From positions 62,001 to 126,000 of the forward strand of contig VCMS01000128.1 in assembly GCA_022539475.1 (NCBI GenBank): a stretch of DNA of 64,000 nucleotides, written 5' to 3'. Both the position numbers and the translations under genes were made by a program. The notes below the pieces were generated by a model. That model saw nothing but the letters and a program-made list of their open reading frames with translations. It did not search any database and was not told where the DNA came from. Below, piece after piece: positions 1 to 11,008 of this stretch (position 1 is the stretch's first letter; each line of letters starts with the position of its first letter). Source of the stretch: Gracilaria domingensis. Its lineage: Eukaryota > Rhodophyta > Florideophyceae > Gracilariales > Gracilariaceae.

Positions 1-870
1 ACATGAATCGTTCGGGAACCAGTCCTCTTTTGTTAGCCAGTGAGGTCGCCCGTCAATTTCAAAAAACTCTGAGCTACGCAATGGTTCCAACCAATGCGCC
101 ATTTTGCGTCTGCCAGCCGCAATCATGAGTAGAGGAGCGACATGTCCCGCCGCTGACACAGCAATACCGGCTGTCACATGCTTTCCACTTTCCTTCATGG
201 ACAGTCTGGTTCCACCCCTGTGACTGGACGCTGGGCAGAAGCACTTCACACGTTTGCCATACTCCGGTAGAATGCTCGTTTCGTCATAATTCCAGATCCT
301 ATTAGGATCAGCCAGAATCCCGGGATGTTGCTGTTCAAGATCTTTTAGAACATTCTTCAAGGTGTTCACGTGGTGAAAGGATTGCGCAGCTACGCGAGCG
401 GCGGTAATATTCTCTGCGTTCCGGTACGTTAGTTGTCTGTGCCTCGCGCGGAAGCGTCGAATTGTGTCATCTGACGGCAGCTTGTTCTTATAACCTACAC
501 GCCCATCGTCTGCAATGCTGCTGAGCACAGTTTTCATTTTGTGCTGGTCCATTGCAAAACCTCTACGTGCTGCCTCAAATGCGCGGTCCACAACCAACAG
601 TTGTTCCGGAAGACTAACGACGCATTTACGTCCCGCATGGTTGTTGACGGGATCAAGCAGTTTTTGCAGCTGGACTTCATTGTTTGTAGCAAGTGCCTTC
701 CGGATACGCTGCACAGTTCCAAACGAGGCCCCTGTCTCTGCAACAGTTTTGTTGATAGATACCTGCTGTCTGAGTAACGTCAAAGCTCGTTTGCGCCGCT
801 GCTGCTCGAGTTTGCGCTGTTCGGTTCGTTTTTTGTACTGCGCGGCCATTACGCGCATAGAGCGCGGCAT
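1..870 (-). CDS. pogo/Tigger-like (DDE_1) transposase, C-terminus beyond window
   Basis: The minus strand is open without a stop from an ATG at 870 (in-frame ATGs also at 858 and 849) to the window edge, giving about 290 codons. Counting from the ATG at 849, residues 5-25 are basic. A helix-turn-helix-like stretch at residues 32-52 (VAETGASFGTVQRIRKAL) would bind transposon ends. The motif IWNYDETSI around residue 189 supplies the first catalytic Asp of the DDE_1 fold. The following VTAGIAVSAAGHVAPLLMI is the strand pattern that precedes the second Asp in Tc1/mariner-pogo enzymes. The second Asp and third acidic residue lie outside the window. No frameshift is visible, so the copy may be intact. 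Family assignment rests on motif recognition only; a domesticated CENP-B-like protein is the main alternative. Confidence 0.72.
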   Translation of the reverse strand, partial: MPRSMRVMAAQYKKRTEQRKLEQQRRKRALTLLRQQVSINKTVAETGASFGTVQRIRKALATNNEVQLQKLLDPVNNHAGRKCVVSLPEQLLVVDRAFEAARRGFAMDQHKMKTVLSSIADDGRVGYKNKLPSDDTIRRFRARHRQLTYRNAENITAARVAAQSFHHVNTLKNVLKDLEQQHPGILADPNRIWNYDETSILPEYGKRVKCFCPASSHRGGTRLSMKESGKHVTAGIAVSAAGHVAPLLMIAAGRRKMAHWLEPLRSSEFFEIDGRPHWLTKEDWFPNDSC

Positions 871-1905
871 TGTGCGCCGTCGTACTCGAGTAGAACGCTC
901 ATGGTGAGGCCCACAAGTCGACTGAAGAAGTAGGATATCGATTACTCTGGGCAGCGAGGCTTACGGCGTAGAAGAAGGCAATGAGCGGTGACGCAGTTTG
1001 GAAATTCGCCTTACCAAATTAAGCCATGTACCAATTTAAGCCTTTGAGAAGGCTAACATCAAGCTTTCAAACGCACCAGCGTTTAAGAGCAACCTATCAG
1101 TTCATTGGAGCTCACATGAGCGAGCTCCTTGCTTGATGGCGAGACCTCACGAGGGGAAGCAACGGGAGCGGGCGCCCCCGGCCCTCTGAGAGGTGAATGC
1201 GGTGCACGTCATGTTATGGTCACAGTCGACGTTGTCAACTAGATGTCAAATTGCTGTAAGCTCCGCGCATAAAAATATTATTATTACCACTGTCAGTTTT
1301 ATGTTTTGAGGTACAGGTACCCTGTACAGGTATTGTACTCACTGTAAGGTGGGTGTCAGCCCTCCCGCAAGAAACGTTTTGAAAAAAAAGTGTTGTTAGA
1401 CACGTGGGATGGCTGGACATCGGGGCGGAGTGTCCAGAACGCACAGACATCCCAGCGAGAACGCGTGTCAGGTTGCGGTGTCGCATCTCACGACACATAT
1501 CAGTTACGGAGGTTGTCTCGAGGTTGAGCAACACGTCTTCTGCAAATGGCAGTTGTACAACATATTGTCCGTTTGGGACCGGGTGCTGCGTACAATGAGC
1601 GCATTCCGAAATTTCTACAGCGACAATTTGACAGTTGTGACAAGTGTGACATACTCATGTATAATAGATGCTACATGGCATGATTACAGAAATAGCCTGT
1701 GAGCAGTGTGTAACCAAACTGTGCGTTTGCGGAGCGGCGACAAAAGTGCCTTCGATGAAGAGCTCCTCCACAGCCTTTCTTCGGAGCACGAAGAACACTC
1801 TACGGCTCTCAGTGTCCCTCAAAACCACCACAGGCAGTTCCCAGAACCACGGAGAAACTTGTCGAAGAAATAATCTATCAAAGACGCGTAGCGACAACAA
1901 CGATC
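871..1905. other. intergenic, nothing recognised
   Basis: Short overlapping frames on both strands show no recognisable domain. The stretch lies between the divergent pogo-like and Harbinger-like transposases and may include their control regions and terminal repeats, but I could not identify terminal inverted repeats. Confidence 0.4.
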
Positions 1906-3069
1906 ATGGCAGCCATCGCAATCATGACCAAAAGCGCCGTGATAATCGTAAGAAAGAAAAAAAAACGTAGACGTAACCAAGCATATCTACGGCGACTGTC
2001 TCCTCAAACGCCTCGGTCCTTACACTTCCGAACAAGTTGAAAGTATTTGAGAGACAGAGGTCTGAATAAGGAATTTGTCAAGGTTACAAACTTTACCGTA
2101 TCAATGTTTTCAAAGTACTTACTACCATTGTACCATAAAATGCGACAGACACAGGTGAAAAAGACTCCGTACTCAACAAAGCAAAACCGCAAAGGACGAA
2201 GATCTCTTCTAAACAGCACAGATCTTCTTGGTTTCATTTTATGATATTTGAAATCTACGTGCACAATGCGAGAGTTGTGTGTAATATTTGGATTGACACA
2301 GGCAGTTGCGTCCGTTTGGTTAGATTATGGATTGTCTGTTCTTTATGACACAGTTAAAGACCCGTCGTTCTCTCTCTGCGGAGTACACTGGCCTACCACA
2401 CCGGAAATGAAAGCATCAGCTGATCTTCTTCAACGAAATAGGGCAGTCGGTAATGCGTTGCCTGGCGTTTTTGCGCTAATTGATGGAGGTACGCTGAGCT
2501 GTGCCGAATATGTGGACCCAAATATTCAGAATGCCTACTATGATGGGTACACTTGCCGCGTTGACATCACGAATCTTCTTGTATACAACTTTTTTGGTGA
2601 AGTGATACATGCTGCGGTTAACTTTGCTGGCTCGTGGCATGATATGCACCTGGCGTGGAGCTCTAATCTTTATTCTACATTGCTCCCCGATGAGATTACA
2701 CCAGTTGGATTCGATTTACTCGCGGACACAGCGTTTGTAGACGACATTGAAATAACAAAGGGTAAAATTCTGCGCCCAAGAAAGACGGATGAAAAGGCTC
2801 CAGAGCTCAAAAGTGCCACATTGTACGCGGTGAATTTGGTGCTACAGCGTATAATCCCAAGCGAACGCCAAGCTGCGGAATGGGGAGTTCGTTGTTTGAA
2901 AGGGCCATTTGGGAGATTACGGACGGTTTTGCCTGCTGATTCCTATCTCCGAAAGCTGATTCAGGTGTCATGCATTCATTTACTAAATCTTCGCACGCGT
3001 ACTATAGGACTGAACCATATCCGCTCTACCTATGATCCCTTAAATTGTGCTCAACCGGTTTTAAATTAG
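1906..3069 (+). pseudogene. PIF/Harbinger (DDE_4) transposase with two in-frame TGA codons
   Basis: One reading frame runs from an ATG at 1906 to a TAA-type end at 3069 but is broken by TGA at 2038 and 2242. Residues 20-35 are a lysine/arginine cluster typical of the N-terminus of this family. A helix-turn-helix lies just after the second stop (MRELCVIFGLTQAVASVWLD). The catalytic core keeps all three acidic residues: Asp in FALIDGG (near 2482), Asp in LADTAF (near 2725) and Glu in AAEWGVRCLKG (near 2878). The protein would be about 387 residues, normal for Harbinger transposases. Both stops can be explained as CGA to TGA. The element normally pairs with a Myb/SANT-type partner; the DUF6818-like gene at 4611-5399 is a candidate partner. 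Confidence 0.78.
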
Positions 3070-4610
3070 TCGCACATCATTCTGATCTTACCGCTGAGGC
3101 TTCGTACCTTGTTGACGTATGGTACTCGTCTGTCTGCAAACATTCGACCTTTCGCCTTTTGGTAATATCATTGTTTAATCTCAAAGCCTTTCGTTGCCTC
3201 TCTTCAGTTCCAGAGCTATTCAATTCCTACACTTCACATCAATGGTCCCTGTACTGCGCACAGCGGTTTTAAGCGGAAGGCGAAGCAGTCGTACTGATGA
3301 ACACAGCGCATGAGAAGTCTGTTTGTGCTACGAATTGGTGCAAAGCGTCGAGTGTGAAGCACGAGTCCGGCGTAATTGAATACTAATGCGCAGTTTGGTT
3401 GGCATTCTACTATATGCACCCCATGCTGTGCGCAAGTCGCAAGAAGCGCGCCAGCTCCATAAACACCGAAGCAATTATGAGCGACAGCGGTTTAGAAGGG
3501 AATGTGGCAAGCCTGAGCAGAACTCCAATGGACACTAAAACCACTGACCATAGACACCACCTCCGCTGCCGAATTATACAACATGTCGGATGATCCGGAA
3601 TCTCTACATATGGAACTCTGTACGAGAAAAGCCAAAAATGGATAAAGCATGTCGGCGTCTTCCTCTTGTGCAATATCTTGGAGAGACTCTGCGCTGCCAC
3701 ATCACCCACCTGCGCGCTGCCTGCAGCCGTGCGCGGCCGATCGCTGCTTCACCCGACTTTGTGATATCGGAAGATATGGGAATAATGTCTGCAATGCGGC
3801 GCTTGGAGGATCACTACCCTCAAAGAGGCAGACCGAGGTGGCAGTGGGAACGTCCATAGCCGCATGGCGTCCGTCGTGACGTATAGGAAGGATGACGGCA
3901 CTGCTGGCGTATGGTTTGGATCTCGTATGTACCGCACGATTGTACGATGCCACGCCGACTTTTAGCCCTTTTGATCTAGCCTCGAAGTTTCCACGAGCGC
4001 GTTGAAATCCGCTGAATCACAAGACCGTGTGCGCCGCTCGTTTTTCCGCCCGCGATGTCTTTTCTAGTTCTACGTGTTTCTTAAAAGCTCTGCATACATT
4101 GCTCCGTGGCTAATATGGTGCGTTTTTCTTGTTCACGGCACATAGTGCCCATATCGCAAAGATTCGAGCCCGCCTCATGCTGAACCATTGAAGGAGAAAG
4201 CGCTGTGCCTCAGATTCGCACCACGCGGAAGATGAATTATGTATTTCCTGGTAACACCGGTTGCGAGTTGCTCTTTAATATGTTGAATGAAGTTAAGGCC
4301 ACGGAAACTGGATCTATGATGCCACAAGAGCTCCGCCAAATATTCTTTTGAATGTGTTTTCTCGTTCGGAACTCTATTCTTCAAAGTTCCGGGAAACAAG
4401 AAAATCGCACCTCTATTCTTCGCCGCGGTCTTTCCTACAAATGTGCACGTGATGTTTTTGTGTCCACTTTTTCATAACCCCAACTCTCAGGAGACATTTA
4501 ATAGCGCTGCATTCTAGTCGAACATATGGACTCACAGTATACCAACCAAACGTGGTCTTGCCCTGCCCATTCTCCAATGATCTCAGATGTGCGATGTTAA
4601 TTGATGTTAC
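3070..4610. other. intergenic, nothing recognised
   Basis: Several frames of 60-100 codons occur on both strands, but none has a recognisable domain or compositional support. The region may be the internal non-coding part of a Harbinger element if the flanking transposase and DUF6818-like genes belong together. Confidence 0.4.
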
Positions 4611-5399
4611 TTATGAGAGCTTGCGAAGTATTGCCATCATGTCATCCATTTTTTCCGATACGGCCTTCATTTTCGCGTCGATGATGTCTATGACTTCTTC
4701 CCTTGTAACCGTAGTTTGAGTTGGGGACTGAATTTGAATTGGTTTCGCTAGTGTACTGTTGAGTTGTTTCAAATTCTCATTGACATTTCTCATTTCTTCT
4801 CCAACCGAATATGTTTCCTTCTTTCTACGTTTTCCAACATACTGGACGCTCTCAAGCTTTCGCTTTTGATTCCTACGATTTTCAATACTTATTTCTGAAT
4901 GTTCAGACTCAGATGTCTTATAATCGTCATCGTCTTCGCTGATATCCATGTCGCCTACAAGTGCGGCTGACATTTTGGTGAATATTGCTCGCTCCGCTTG
5001 TTTAGCTCTTCGTACAGGCTGTGGACATGTTGGGTCTCCTGTCTTTTTGCTGGATTTTACAAGATTGTCAAACTTGGTTCGTAACGACTTTGCTGTTCGC
5101 GTTGGCCTATCATGCGTGCGGATTGTTGTGTTATACCTCTGTTCCACAAGAGCCCATTCATTTGCTCCGAGGGGAAGAATTTCATCTATGCAATTCATGA
5201 GGATTTCGCACTCGTCGCTTGTGTAGTTCGGAGCGTTTTCGCGAGAATGGGGACTTCTTTTCTGATTCTTTTGCGCATTTGAGGGAGCTGCTGCTGGTTT
5301 TGTAAGCTCAGAAGGCTGAGTACCACGGTTTGGGGGAGCGGCTGATGCTTCGTTTCTGCCGCCGAAGCCGAAAGGTGTCGTAGAGCTTTTTAGAGTCAT
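4611..5399 (-). CDS. DUF6818-like Myb/SANT-type DNA-binding protein
   Basis: An uninterrupted 262-residue frame starts at an ATG at 5399. The N-terminus (1-60) is Ala/Pro/Ser rich. Residues about 60-150 match the helical DUF6818 pattern that I recognise from proteins of oomycetes and red algae: YTSDECEILMNCIDEILPLG, then NEWALVEQRYN, a basic RTAKSLRTKFDNLVK helix and TGDPTCPQPVRRAK. An acidic stretch (DISEDDDDY) and a nuclear-localisation-like basic cluster (NQKRKLESVQYVGKRRKK) follow. The last 70 residues form a predicted coiled coil (EEVIDIIDAKMKAVSEKMDD). The likely role is DNA binding and oligomerisation. It faces the Harbinger transposase tail to tail, so it may be the accessory protein of that element or a host gene. 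Confidence 0.6.
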   Translation of the reverse strand: MTLKSSTTPFGFGGRNEASAAPPNRGTQPSELTKPAAAPSNAQKNQKRSPHSRENAPNYTSDECEILMNCIDEILPLGANEWALVEQRYNTTIRTHDRPTRTAKSLRTKFDNLVKSSKKTGDPTCPQPVRRAKQAERAIFTKMSAALVGDMDISEDDDDYKTSESEHSEISIENRRNQKRKLESVQYVGKRRKKETYSVGEEMRNVNENLKQLNSTLAKPIQIQSPTQTTVTREEVIDIIDAKMKAVSEKMDDMMAILRKLS

Positions 5400-6110
5400 A
5401 TGCAGATGTGTTCTGAAGCCGCAAAAGTTTTCGCAGAGAACGGCTGTGGCTCTCTACGGTTGTCGCACCTTCCACAACAAATCTACACTTCTTGGTGTTT
5501 GTGATTTTGTAGGTCTCTAACGCTCTCTGAATAGCCTTATAGATCAGCATATCTCGCTGTCACGCTCGACGATCTCAGCCAATCAGAATCACCTAAATTT
5601 GTAGATGTGTGGCTGTCAGAATTTCGGAATGCACTCAATCTCTCAGATGCGCGAAGGGCCCGCTAACGGCCGTCATGCTTGCAATAAGAGCACAACCAGC
5701 ACTCACGCCCAACACGTCGTCAAGTGCTGTAGTACACCCTCCGACGCGCCGTCTTTTCAGTTGACGCCCATCTCGCTTGAGCAAGAGGCACATGCAGAAG
5801 CCAGTAAACCAAATGACAGTCATTGTCGCTCCACTGTCCCGACAATCGACCTCATTCCTCAATACTTGTGCCCCGCAATTATGTGGGATCCACCCGGATA
5901 ATCTGTTTGTCCCGCCAGCTTCACACTATTCTTGTTTGGCCTACAACAGCTCTGCAGCAAATTTTGGTGTCCGACCGTCGACATCATTTCCACAAAAAAA
6001 ACGTAAACCCTGAAAACCCTTTTAAAGGCCCCCTCTCCCCGCTCCTCCAACACAATTCTCTAGCACAGCCAACGAGCTCGTCGACTGTGCTTTCCCAGCC
6101 ATTGTTGATC
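5400..6110. promoter_or_regulatory. upstream region of the secreted protein gene with a TATA-like motif
   Basis: No gene is recognised here. A TATA-like TTTTAAAGG lies at about 6019-6027, followed by a pyrimidine-rich tract up to 6055. This is 85-90 bases before the ATG at 6111 and would suit a short 5' leader. The assignment is inferred from position and composition only. Confidence 0.3.
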
Positions 6111-6920
6111 ATGGCTAAACTTCATCTTATCATCACCGTGTTGCTCGCGATTGGCTTCATTCATGTGAGCCAAGCTCAGGACTGTCCCTCCGAGTGTCTC
6201 GAAACCAGAAAGCTCGCCAGGAAGTCATTCAAGGATTTCAAGCCGCTGGGCTGTGTCGTCAAGAAGTGCACCGATGATGCCGGCACCGAAGGCTTCTCGT
6301 GCGTTGCCCCCACCCCGGCTCCCGCATCGTGCCCCGCCGTTTGCAGCGCCGATAGGAAGAGCACCAGGAAGCAGTGCAAGAAGCTGAAGTTGTTGGGTTG
6401 CACTCTGCAAAAGTGTACGTCGGACGCGAGTGAAAAGGGCTGGACTTGCGCCACACCTCCAACTGGATGTCCGGATGTGCGTCGAAGCAAGAGAAAGCAG
6501 GCTCGCAGGGAGTGCAAGAATGTGAAGGCTCTTGGATGCAAGGTGGAGACGTGTGGCATTGGTAGTGCGCTCGGATACTCATGCAAGATTCCGGAGGTGA
6601 AGGAAACGTGTCCGGGAAGATGTTTCCTGAAAAGGAAGGACGCCAGAAAGGATTGCAAAGACGTTAAGGATCTTGGCTGCAAGGTTCAGAAGTGTCTCTC
6701 TGCGGACGGTGAAGGGTTCTCGTGTGGTCCGGTCAAGCTGAACACCGGTGACAAGATTGAGTTCGTGGATCCCATGGTTGGGGAGAAGTACGACTTTTCA
6801 CTCACGTTTGTGAACGAAGGCTCTGCCGTGTCTGTTGAAGATGTTTATCTGCTATGCGACGCCACAGGCTCAATGACGGGTGCTATAGAGTACAAATGGA
6901 CACGTTGCAGGAACTTCTAG
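6111..6920 (+). CDS. secreted Cys-rich repeat protein with truncated VWA domain
   Basis: The ATG at 6111 is preferred to upstream codons because it starts a clear signal peptide (basic K, then LIITVLLAIGFIHVSQAQ) with cleavage predicted after residue 21. The mature part has four Cys-rich repeats of about 45 residues. Each reads roughly C-x2/3-C, R/K-rich, then LGC-x3-K/TC and G-x-S/TC, with the conserved phrase LGCKVQKC. Residue 225 onward begins a von Willebrand A domain whose MIDAS motif (LCDATGSM) is present. The frame then ends after only about 15 residues, at TAG 6918. A VWA domain normally needs about 170 residues, so the C-terminus is missing. Sequence beyond 6903 looks like an inserted element. 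The full-length product would act outside the cell, probably in adhesion or wall binding. Confidence 0.6.
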   Translation: MAKLHLIITVLLAIGFIHVSQAQDCPSECLETRKLARKSFKDFKPLGCVVKKCTDDAGTEGFSCVAPTPAPASCPAVCSADRKSTRKQCKKLKLLGCTLQKCTSDASEKGWTCATPPTGCPDVRRSKRKQARRECKNVKALGCKVETCGIGSALGYSCKIPEVKETCPGRCFLKRKDARKDCKDVKDLGCKVQKCLSADGEGFSCGPVKLNTGDKIEFVDPMVGEKYDFSLTFVNEGSAVSVEDVYLLCDATGSMTGAIEYKWTRCRNF

Positions 6921-7170
6921 AAGCTTGTAGAAGACTCCACTGTCGATTTCTACGCACAGTTTCTACACTAATTCCGACGCAAGGGCCAGTACTCATAGAC
7001 ACATTAGTTTGAGGGATATTCTAGAAAGCTGCGTTAGCGACCTTATTTTCGTAGGTCCGATTCTCCATATAAACCCTGGTCGACTGCCCGACCTCTCCTC
7101 GGCAGTCACCATCGTTCACGTTCTCAACCATTGTTCAACCTCAGACCCAGTGTTCTAACAGACATGGACA
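6903..7170. mobile_element. probable solo-LTR-like insertion in the VWA domain
   Basis: The 7-mer ATGGACA occurs at 6896-6902 and again at 7164-7170, just where the VWA reading frame is lost. The 261 bases between the two copies contain an ATATAAA promoter-like box near 7068 followed by a pyrimidine-rich leader, as in a short LTR. Canonical TG...CA ends cannot be fixed with certainty, so this could be another kind of insertion. Confidence 0.35.
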
Positions 7171-7889
7171 AGACGATCGAACTTGTCTTTGAGACTCTCC
7201 GCATTTCGCTGTTGTCGGTGGGACACTTTCGCGTCGTCGTTGAGAGCTTGGGCTACGCGAGCCGGAGATGCCACTTGGGCGTGAAGGGATGCGCCCTACC
7301 AAACAACACCTTCTTCCTTGTTCTACTTTCATTCTATAAATTTGTCGATTCGCTCCGCTTCACGTTCACACGACACAAACGGACTAAATATCGTGGCTGA
7401 CTTTTCGTCGGTCAAGTAGTACCTGCCAAAACAGCTGTCATTTGAGATTGAATGATTCAAATTTAGAAGCAAAATTTTAAAATTTTGAATTCGAATACAT
7501 CAATCCTTACATTGTAAGCCAATTCTAATCAAAAAGCTTACAATGCACAATGATCCCAAAGTAAAATGTTTATCTTCTCAAAATAAGAACCCCGCTGTTA
7601 AAGTCAGGGCGATAAATTTGGCGGATCCCACGAAATCAAACCCTCGCTCCGATTTATTATTATTCACATTGCGAACCTCGATAGGAGGGTTCCGCAATTA
7701 CAAACTGGGTACGCTAATCTCATATCTCTAGCGTACACTTTAAAATGAGCATGATCTACCATTAGACGTCTTGCGAACGGCACCAGACTTATGATGATTT
7801 CCACAATTGATGAAGGAGACGTATAAGAGCACCCTCATCCATCACTGAAGCCTCTCCTCCTTTTCTGTTCTTAGGCAGAGAGGAAACCG
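7171..7889. other. AT-rich intergenic, nothing recognised
   Basis: The sequence becomes AT-rich after 7430. I see no coding frame with a recognisable domain. The first 150 bases may be the residual 3' part of the VWA gene, but the frame cannot be followed. Confidence 0.3.
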
Positions 7890-8320
7890 TGGCTGGCACG
7901 CCCAGCACTTTAAGTTTTCTGCCTCTTAGTGCAAAGCACGAGCTGGTTCGCATAACTCTCGCTCTCACATGGATGTGAGACCTCATCAGACTGCCCGGCT
8001 CGCCGAGCAGTGTGACAATGGCTCGCAGGGTTCGTGGCAGAAAGGCAAAAGATCTGGTTAGCCAGCAATTTGGCCTCTGGGGCACTTGTTGCAGAGCACG
8101 AGCTGTCTCAGGCAGCACTTTGTTCTCTCGGTCACTTGGTGCAGAGAACGAGCTGGCTCTCCCAGCTCATGCTCTGATATGGGTGTGGGCCATCCTCAAA
8201 CTGCCGGGCTCGCGTGGCAATCTGACCACGGCTTGCATGGTTCGTAGCAGAGCTGCAAAAGGGTTGGCTCGCCCAGCTCTTCGGCCTTTCTCCGACACGG
8301 GTGTGAGCCAGCATTAGACT
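7890..8320 (-). repeat. satellite-like tandem repeat cluster A (about two to three units)
   Basis: Degenerate units recur with a spacing of roughly 210 bases. The phrase GACTGCCCGGCTCGCCGAGC near 7990 returns near 8199 as AACTGCCGGGCTCGCGTGGC, each followed by a GGCTYGCAKGGTTCGT phrase. CAGAGNACGAGCTG recurs near 8093 and 8140. The reverse complement of the same family occurs at 11,405-11,760. Confidence 0.6.
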
Positions 8321-9850
8321 GCCTGTCCTCGTCCGAGTGGGCAGGAAATTGATTAGTCTCGGAACAATGTTGTTTCGTGCACATGAAAGTCTTTATGTAT
8401 AAGACGTAGAATATATAGATTACTGTACACTTTTCTTTTTAATCTGAAGCCGGAGGTTCGCTACGCTTAACATTCTCTTCGATGGTCTGCGTTTCAGCGT
8501 GATGCAAAAACTCTTCAATGGATGCGAATCTGGGCAGGTCTGGCGGAGCACAATCGTTGTAAGCTGCGCAATAATTATGATAAGCATTTGGACCAAACAT
8601 TTGTATCAACTGCATGACCATTTCGGCACGTAAACCTAATGATCGATACAGCTGCACATAGCCGCGCTTCACACAGTTCCGTGAATCCGATGAAATATCA
8701 CAACCCCCAACACCAATTTAGCTTAGTCTCTCACAAAAATGATTTGTGAAACTTTTGATATGCCAATGCTTGTCTTGATTAAGCATGTAACAGCCAATAT
8801 TGTCCAGGATATCACAAAAAAGGTATCCTTTCGCTGCTCAGCGCACCGCAAGCCAAGCAAAAAAAGCAAGAAAACGGTCCAGCAGCACAGAAATTCGCAT
8901 AGCGCTAAAACCATCCAATTCAAGAAAACACATTTGCTTTCAACAGTTGAGTTTTTGATAGATTCTCGCATCGTAAACCGAACGCCACCCGATCCGACAC
9001 TGACTTTTTCCATCCCCAACTTGGAAACTTCGTTGTATCGTAATCAGAGATGTATTCCAAGCACTAGAACAGCACGGAATGCCACCTCACTTTTGCTTGG
9101 AATTTGATTGCTTCCATATCAGAACTCAACATTTTGAAATGTTCTGCAATGTCACGTATATTTTCGATAGTGAGCGGTCGCGCTCTATGGCTAAAGGCGC
9201 TATATCCCCTAAATATCCCCTACCTCGCCAAATGCACACGGTGAGATTTGCGAAGGGGCTGGAGATCGGGGTTGTTTATAGGCAGGTTTCCTCGTGCTTC
9301 GCCGTTCTTGTTTACATACCAAGATTGATAATGACTATGTTTGGAGTAAAAAATTCTTAATATTTGAAACAGCGCTTCAATTGTATTGTTCTCCAACGCC
9401 TGCTTTGTACCAAATTCACAATTGGCAACCAAAAGATTATGGACAAGCTCCGAACTCTTGCCTGCCACCTTAAGTGGATCTGGAGCATTCTTTAAAGTTG
9501 AGTAATTCTTGAGCACTTTCTCAGCTAAGGAGATATTCGCGTTTGTTGCATCCCTACGTGCGGAAGAATAAGGTCGTGCCTGCTTCTAAAAATTGACTTA
9601 CAAGCTCTCAAAAGTGGAACCCGACGGCCTCTACCGTTGTGAATGTAAATTGGTAAATTGGGATACCGATATCTGAACGGCCGTTTCACCTCGAACATCT
9701 TTGTCGCCTTTCTAAATGCCAATTCGAAACCAATTATAAGAACTGAAACGTTGATCCAGTTCAACAACAATCGAAGAAGGTTTGTCATTTCCACAAAGTA
9801 CACTCAAGCGCTGAAATATGGAAATCAAAACATTCAGAAGTGAAGACGTA
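8321..9850 (-). other. possible decayed minus-strand gene, not recognised
   Basis: Several minus-strand frames (8439-8672, 8723-9019, 9220-9516, 9525-9803) look mildly protein-like. The 8723-9019 frame contains two hydrophobic segments (FLNWMVLALCEFLCCWTVFL and VISWTILAVTCLI). The 8439-8672 frame ends in a hydrophilic tail. They are in different phases and separated by stops, so they could be exons of one gene, remnants of a pseudogene, or chance. No family is recognised. Confidence 0.2.
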
Positions 9851-10112
9851 TTAATCATATTGTTTTTGTAGAAACTTTGGGGTACGCGCTGGCGTTTTTC
9901 CTGTCAATGATTAGAGCAGATCGTTATGATCGGCTCTCGGACGAGATCTCTATTAAGCATATGCCTTCGTATCCTGGCAAGAGTCGGGGGACTTTGATAT
10001 CCGTTATGCAACCTCTAGATCAGCAGTAGAACGTCATGGACATGTTTTAGCCATTCAAGATGGTGGAATTGGAGTGCGCTTCGAACCATCCCGTCCAATA
10101 TGGGGCTACGGG

Positions 10113-10504
10113 CCCTATAAGAGTGTTTTTCAATTTTGTGAACGTAACATGAAGGAATTTGGATTTGCCGGGCACTCACATTACACTTGTGCAGCCTTCG
10201 ACATGACCTCTATTTTGACACGGTGCATATTAAATTCTCAATTTTTTCAATTTTGTGAGTGTCATTGGAGGGTGCATTATGGTTGTTCTCGTTGCACGTT
10301 ATGATATTGTGAGTGCCAAGTACCACCAGCACTATCCTTCGACACGCCTTCCATATTCTTATCACCTTCCCCTTTGACACCCTAGATGGAGCCGAATGGC
10401 GCGACTTTATTTATCCATTTCACTACCAACGCTCTCCAATTTTTGAAAAAGCGTCTAATTAATATCGGCGCGTGCTCCACAAACCGCAAAAATTTCTTAT
10501 AGGG
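10113..10504. repeat. MITE with CCCTATAAGAA-type terminal inverted repeats, copy 1
   Basis: The element starts CCCTATAAGAG at 10113 and ends with the inverted CTTATAGGG at 10504, about 392 bp. Internal landmarks are CAATTTTGTGAACGTAACAT near 10130, TTTTGTGAGTGTCATTGG near 10250 and CCTTCCATATTCTTATCACC near 10355. Two other copies lie at 13,142-13,306 and 13,308-14,680. It has no coding capacity. Confidence 0.65.
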
Positions 10505-10540
10505 GAGCCTCATAATTCTTCCAAATTGAGATATCAGATT

Positions 10541-11008
10541 ATGCCCTCGTTTGACAAAGTGGAAAACTGTCGGCCAAAGCAGAATGAAGGAACTGGGCTG
10601 CTTATATCGGAGAAAGAGGCGGGAAATCGATTCAGAAGGATAAAGCGACGAAAAGAGATGTTATGTGAGCTGCAATTTGGTGCACAAGGAATCAATAGGT
10701 GCAGTACAAACGAGTTTATTCAAGGATCAGATTTGAGAGGCACTCACCATGTTCAAAACGAGCATTTGGATCGCCATCCGCCAACTCTCACAAGTGGTAC
10801 TGTTTCTACTGTGGAAAACGATTTTTTCCAAGAAGAGAACATTCTTTCACCAGACATATTGCATACCAGCAGCAATATTGCAACTTCTAAGTTTGTTTCA
10901 AGTTTGCCGCCCACCATGGAGGAGGTTGTGAGATTATCGCGATTTGGGGATAAGAAGATGGATGCAACACAGTTCCGGTTTTTCTTAAGGCTTTTTTACG
11001 ACGAATAA
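10541..11008 (+). CDS. hypothetical protein, unrecognised
   Basis: The frame opens well upstream, but the first ATG with sensible context is at 10541, giving 155 residues. The product is hydrophilic with a basic stretch (RFRRIKRRKEM) and an acidic Ser/Thr-rich middle. The C-terminal end (MEEVVRLSRFGDKKMDATQF) looks helical. The bases after the stop stay coding-like in another phase to about 11,090, so the gene may be longer and frameshifted. No domain is recognised. It lies directly after a MITE. Confidence 0.25.
   Translation: MPSFDKVENCRPKQNEGTGLLISEKEAGNRFRRIKRRKEMLCELQFGAQGINRCSTNEFIQGSDLRGTHHVQNEHLDRHPPTLTSGTVSTVENDFFQEENILSPDILHTSSNIATSKFVSSLPPTMEEVVRLSRFGDKKMDATQFRFFLRLFYDE

Noticed and set aside
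1906-3069. Alternative genetic code with TGA as a sense codon
   Set aside because: Although TGA falls repeatedly in good frames, intact genes in the window also end with TGA, and the epimerase arms show CGA against TGA, which points to mutation.
3590-3953. Overlapping 60-90-codon frames on both strands
   Set aside because: No recognisable motif and no preferred phase; treated as chance frames.
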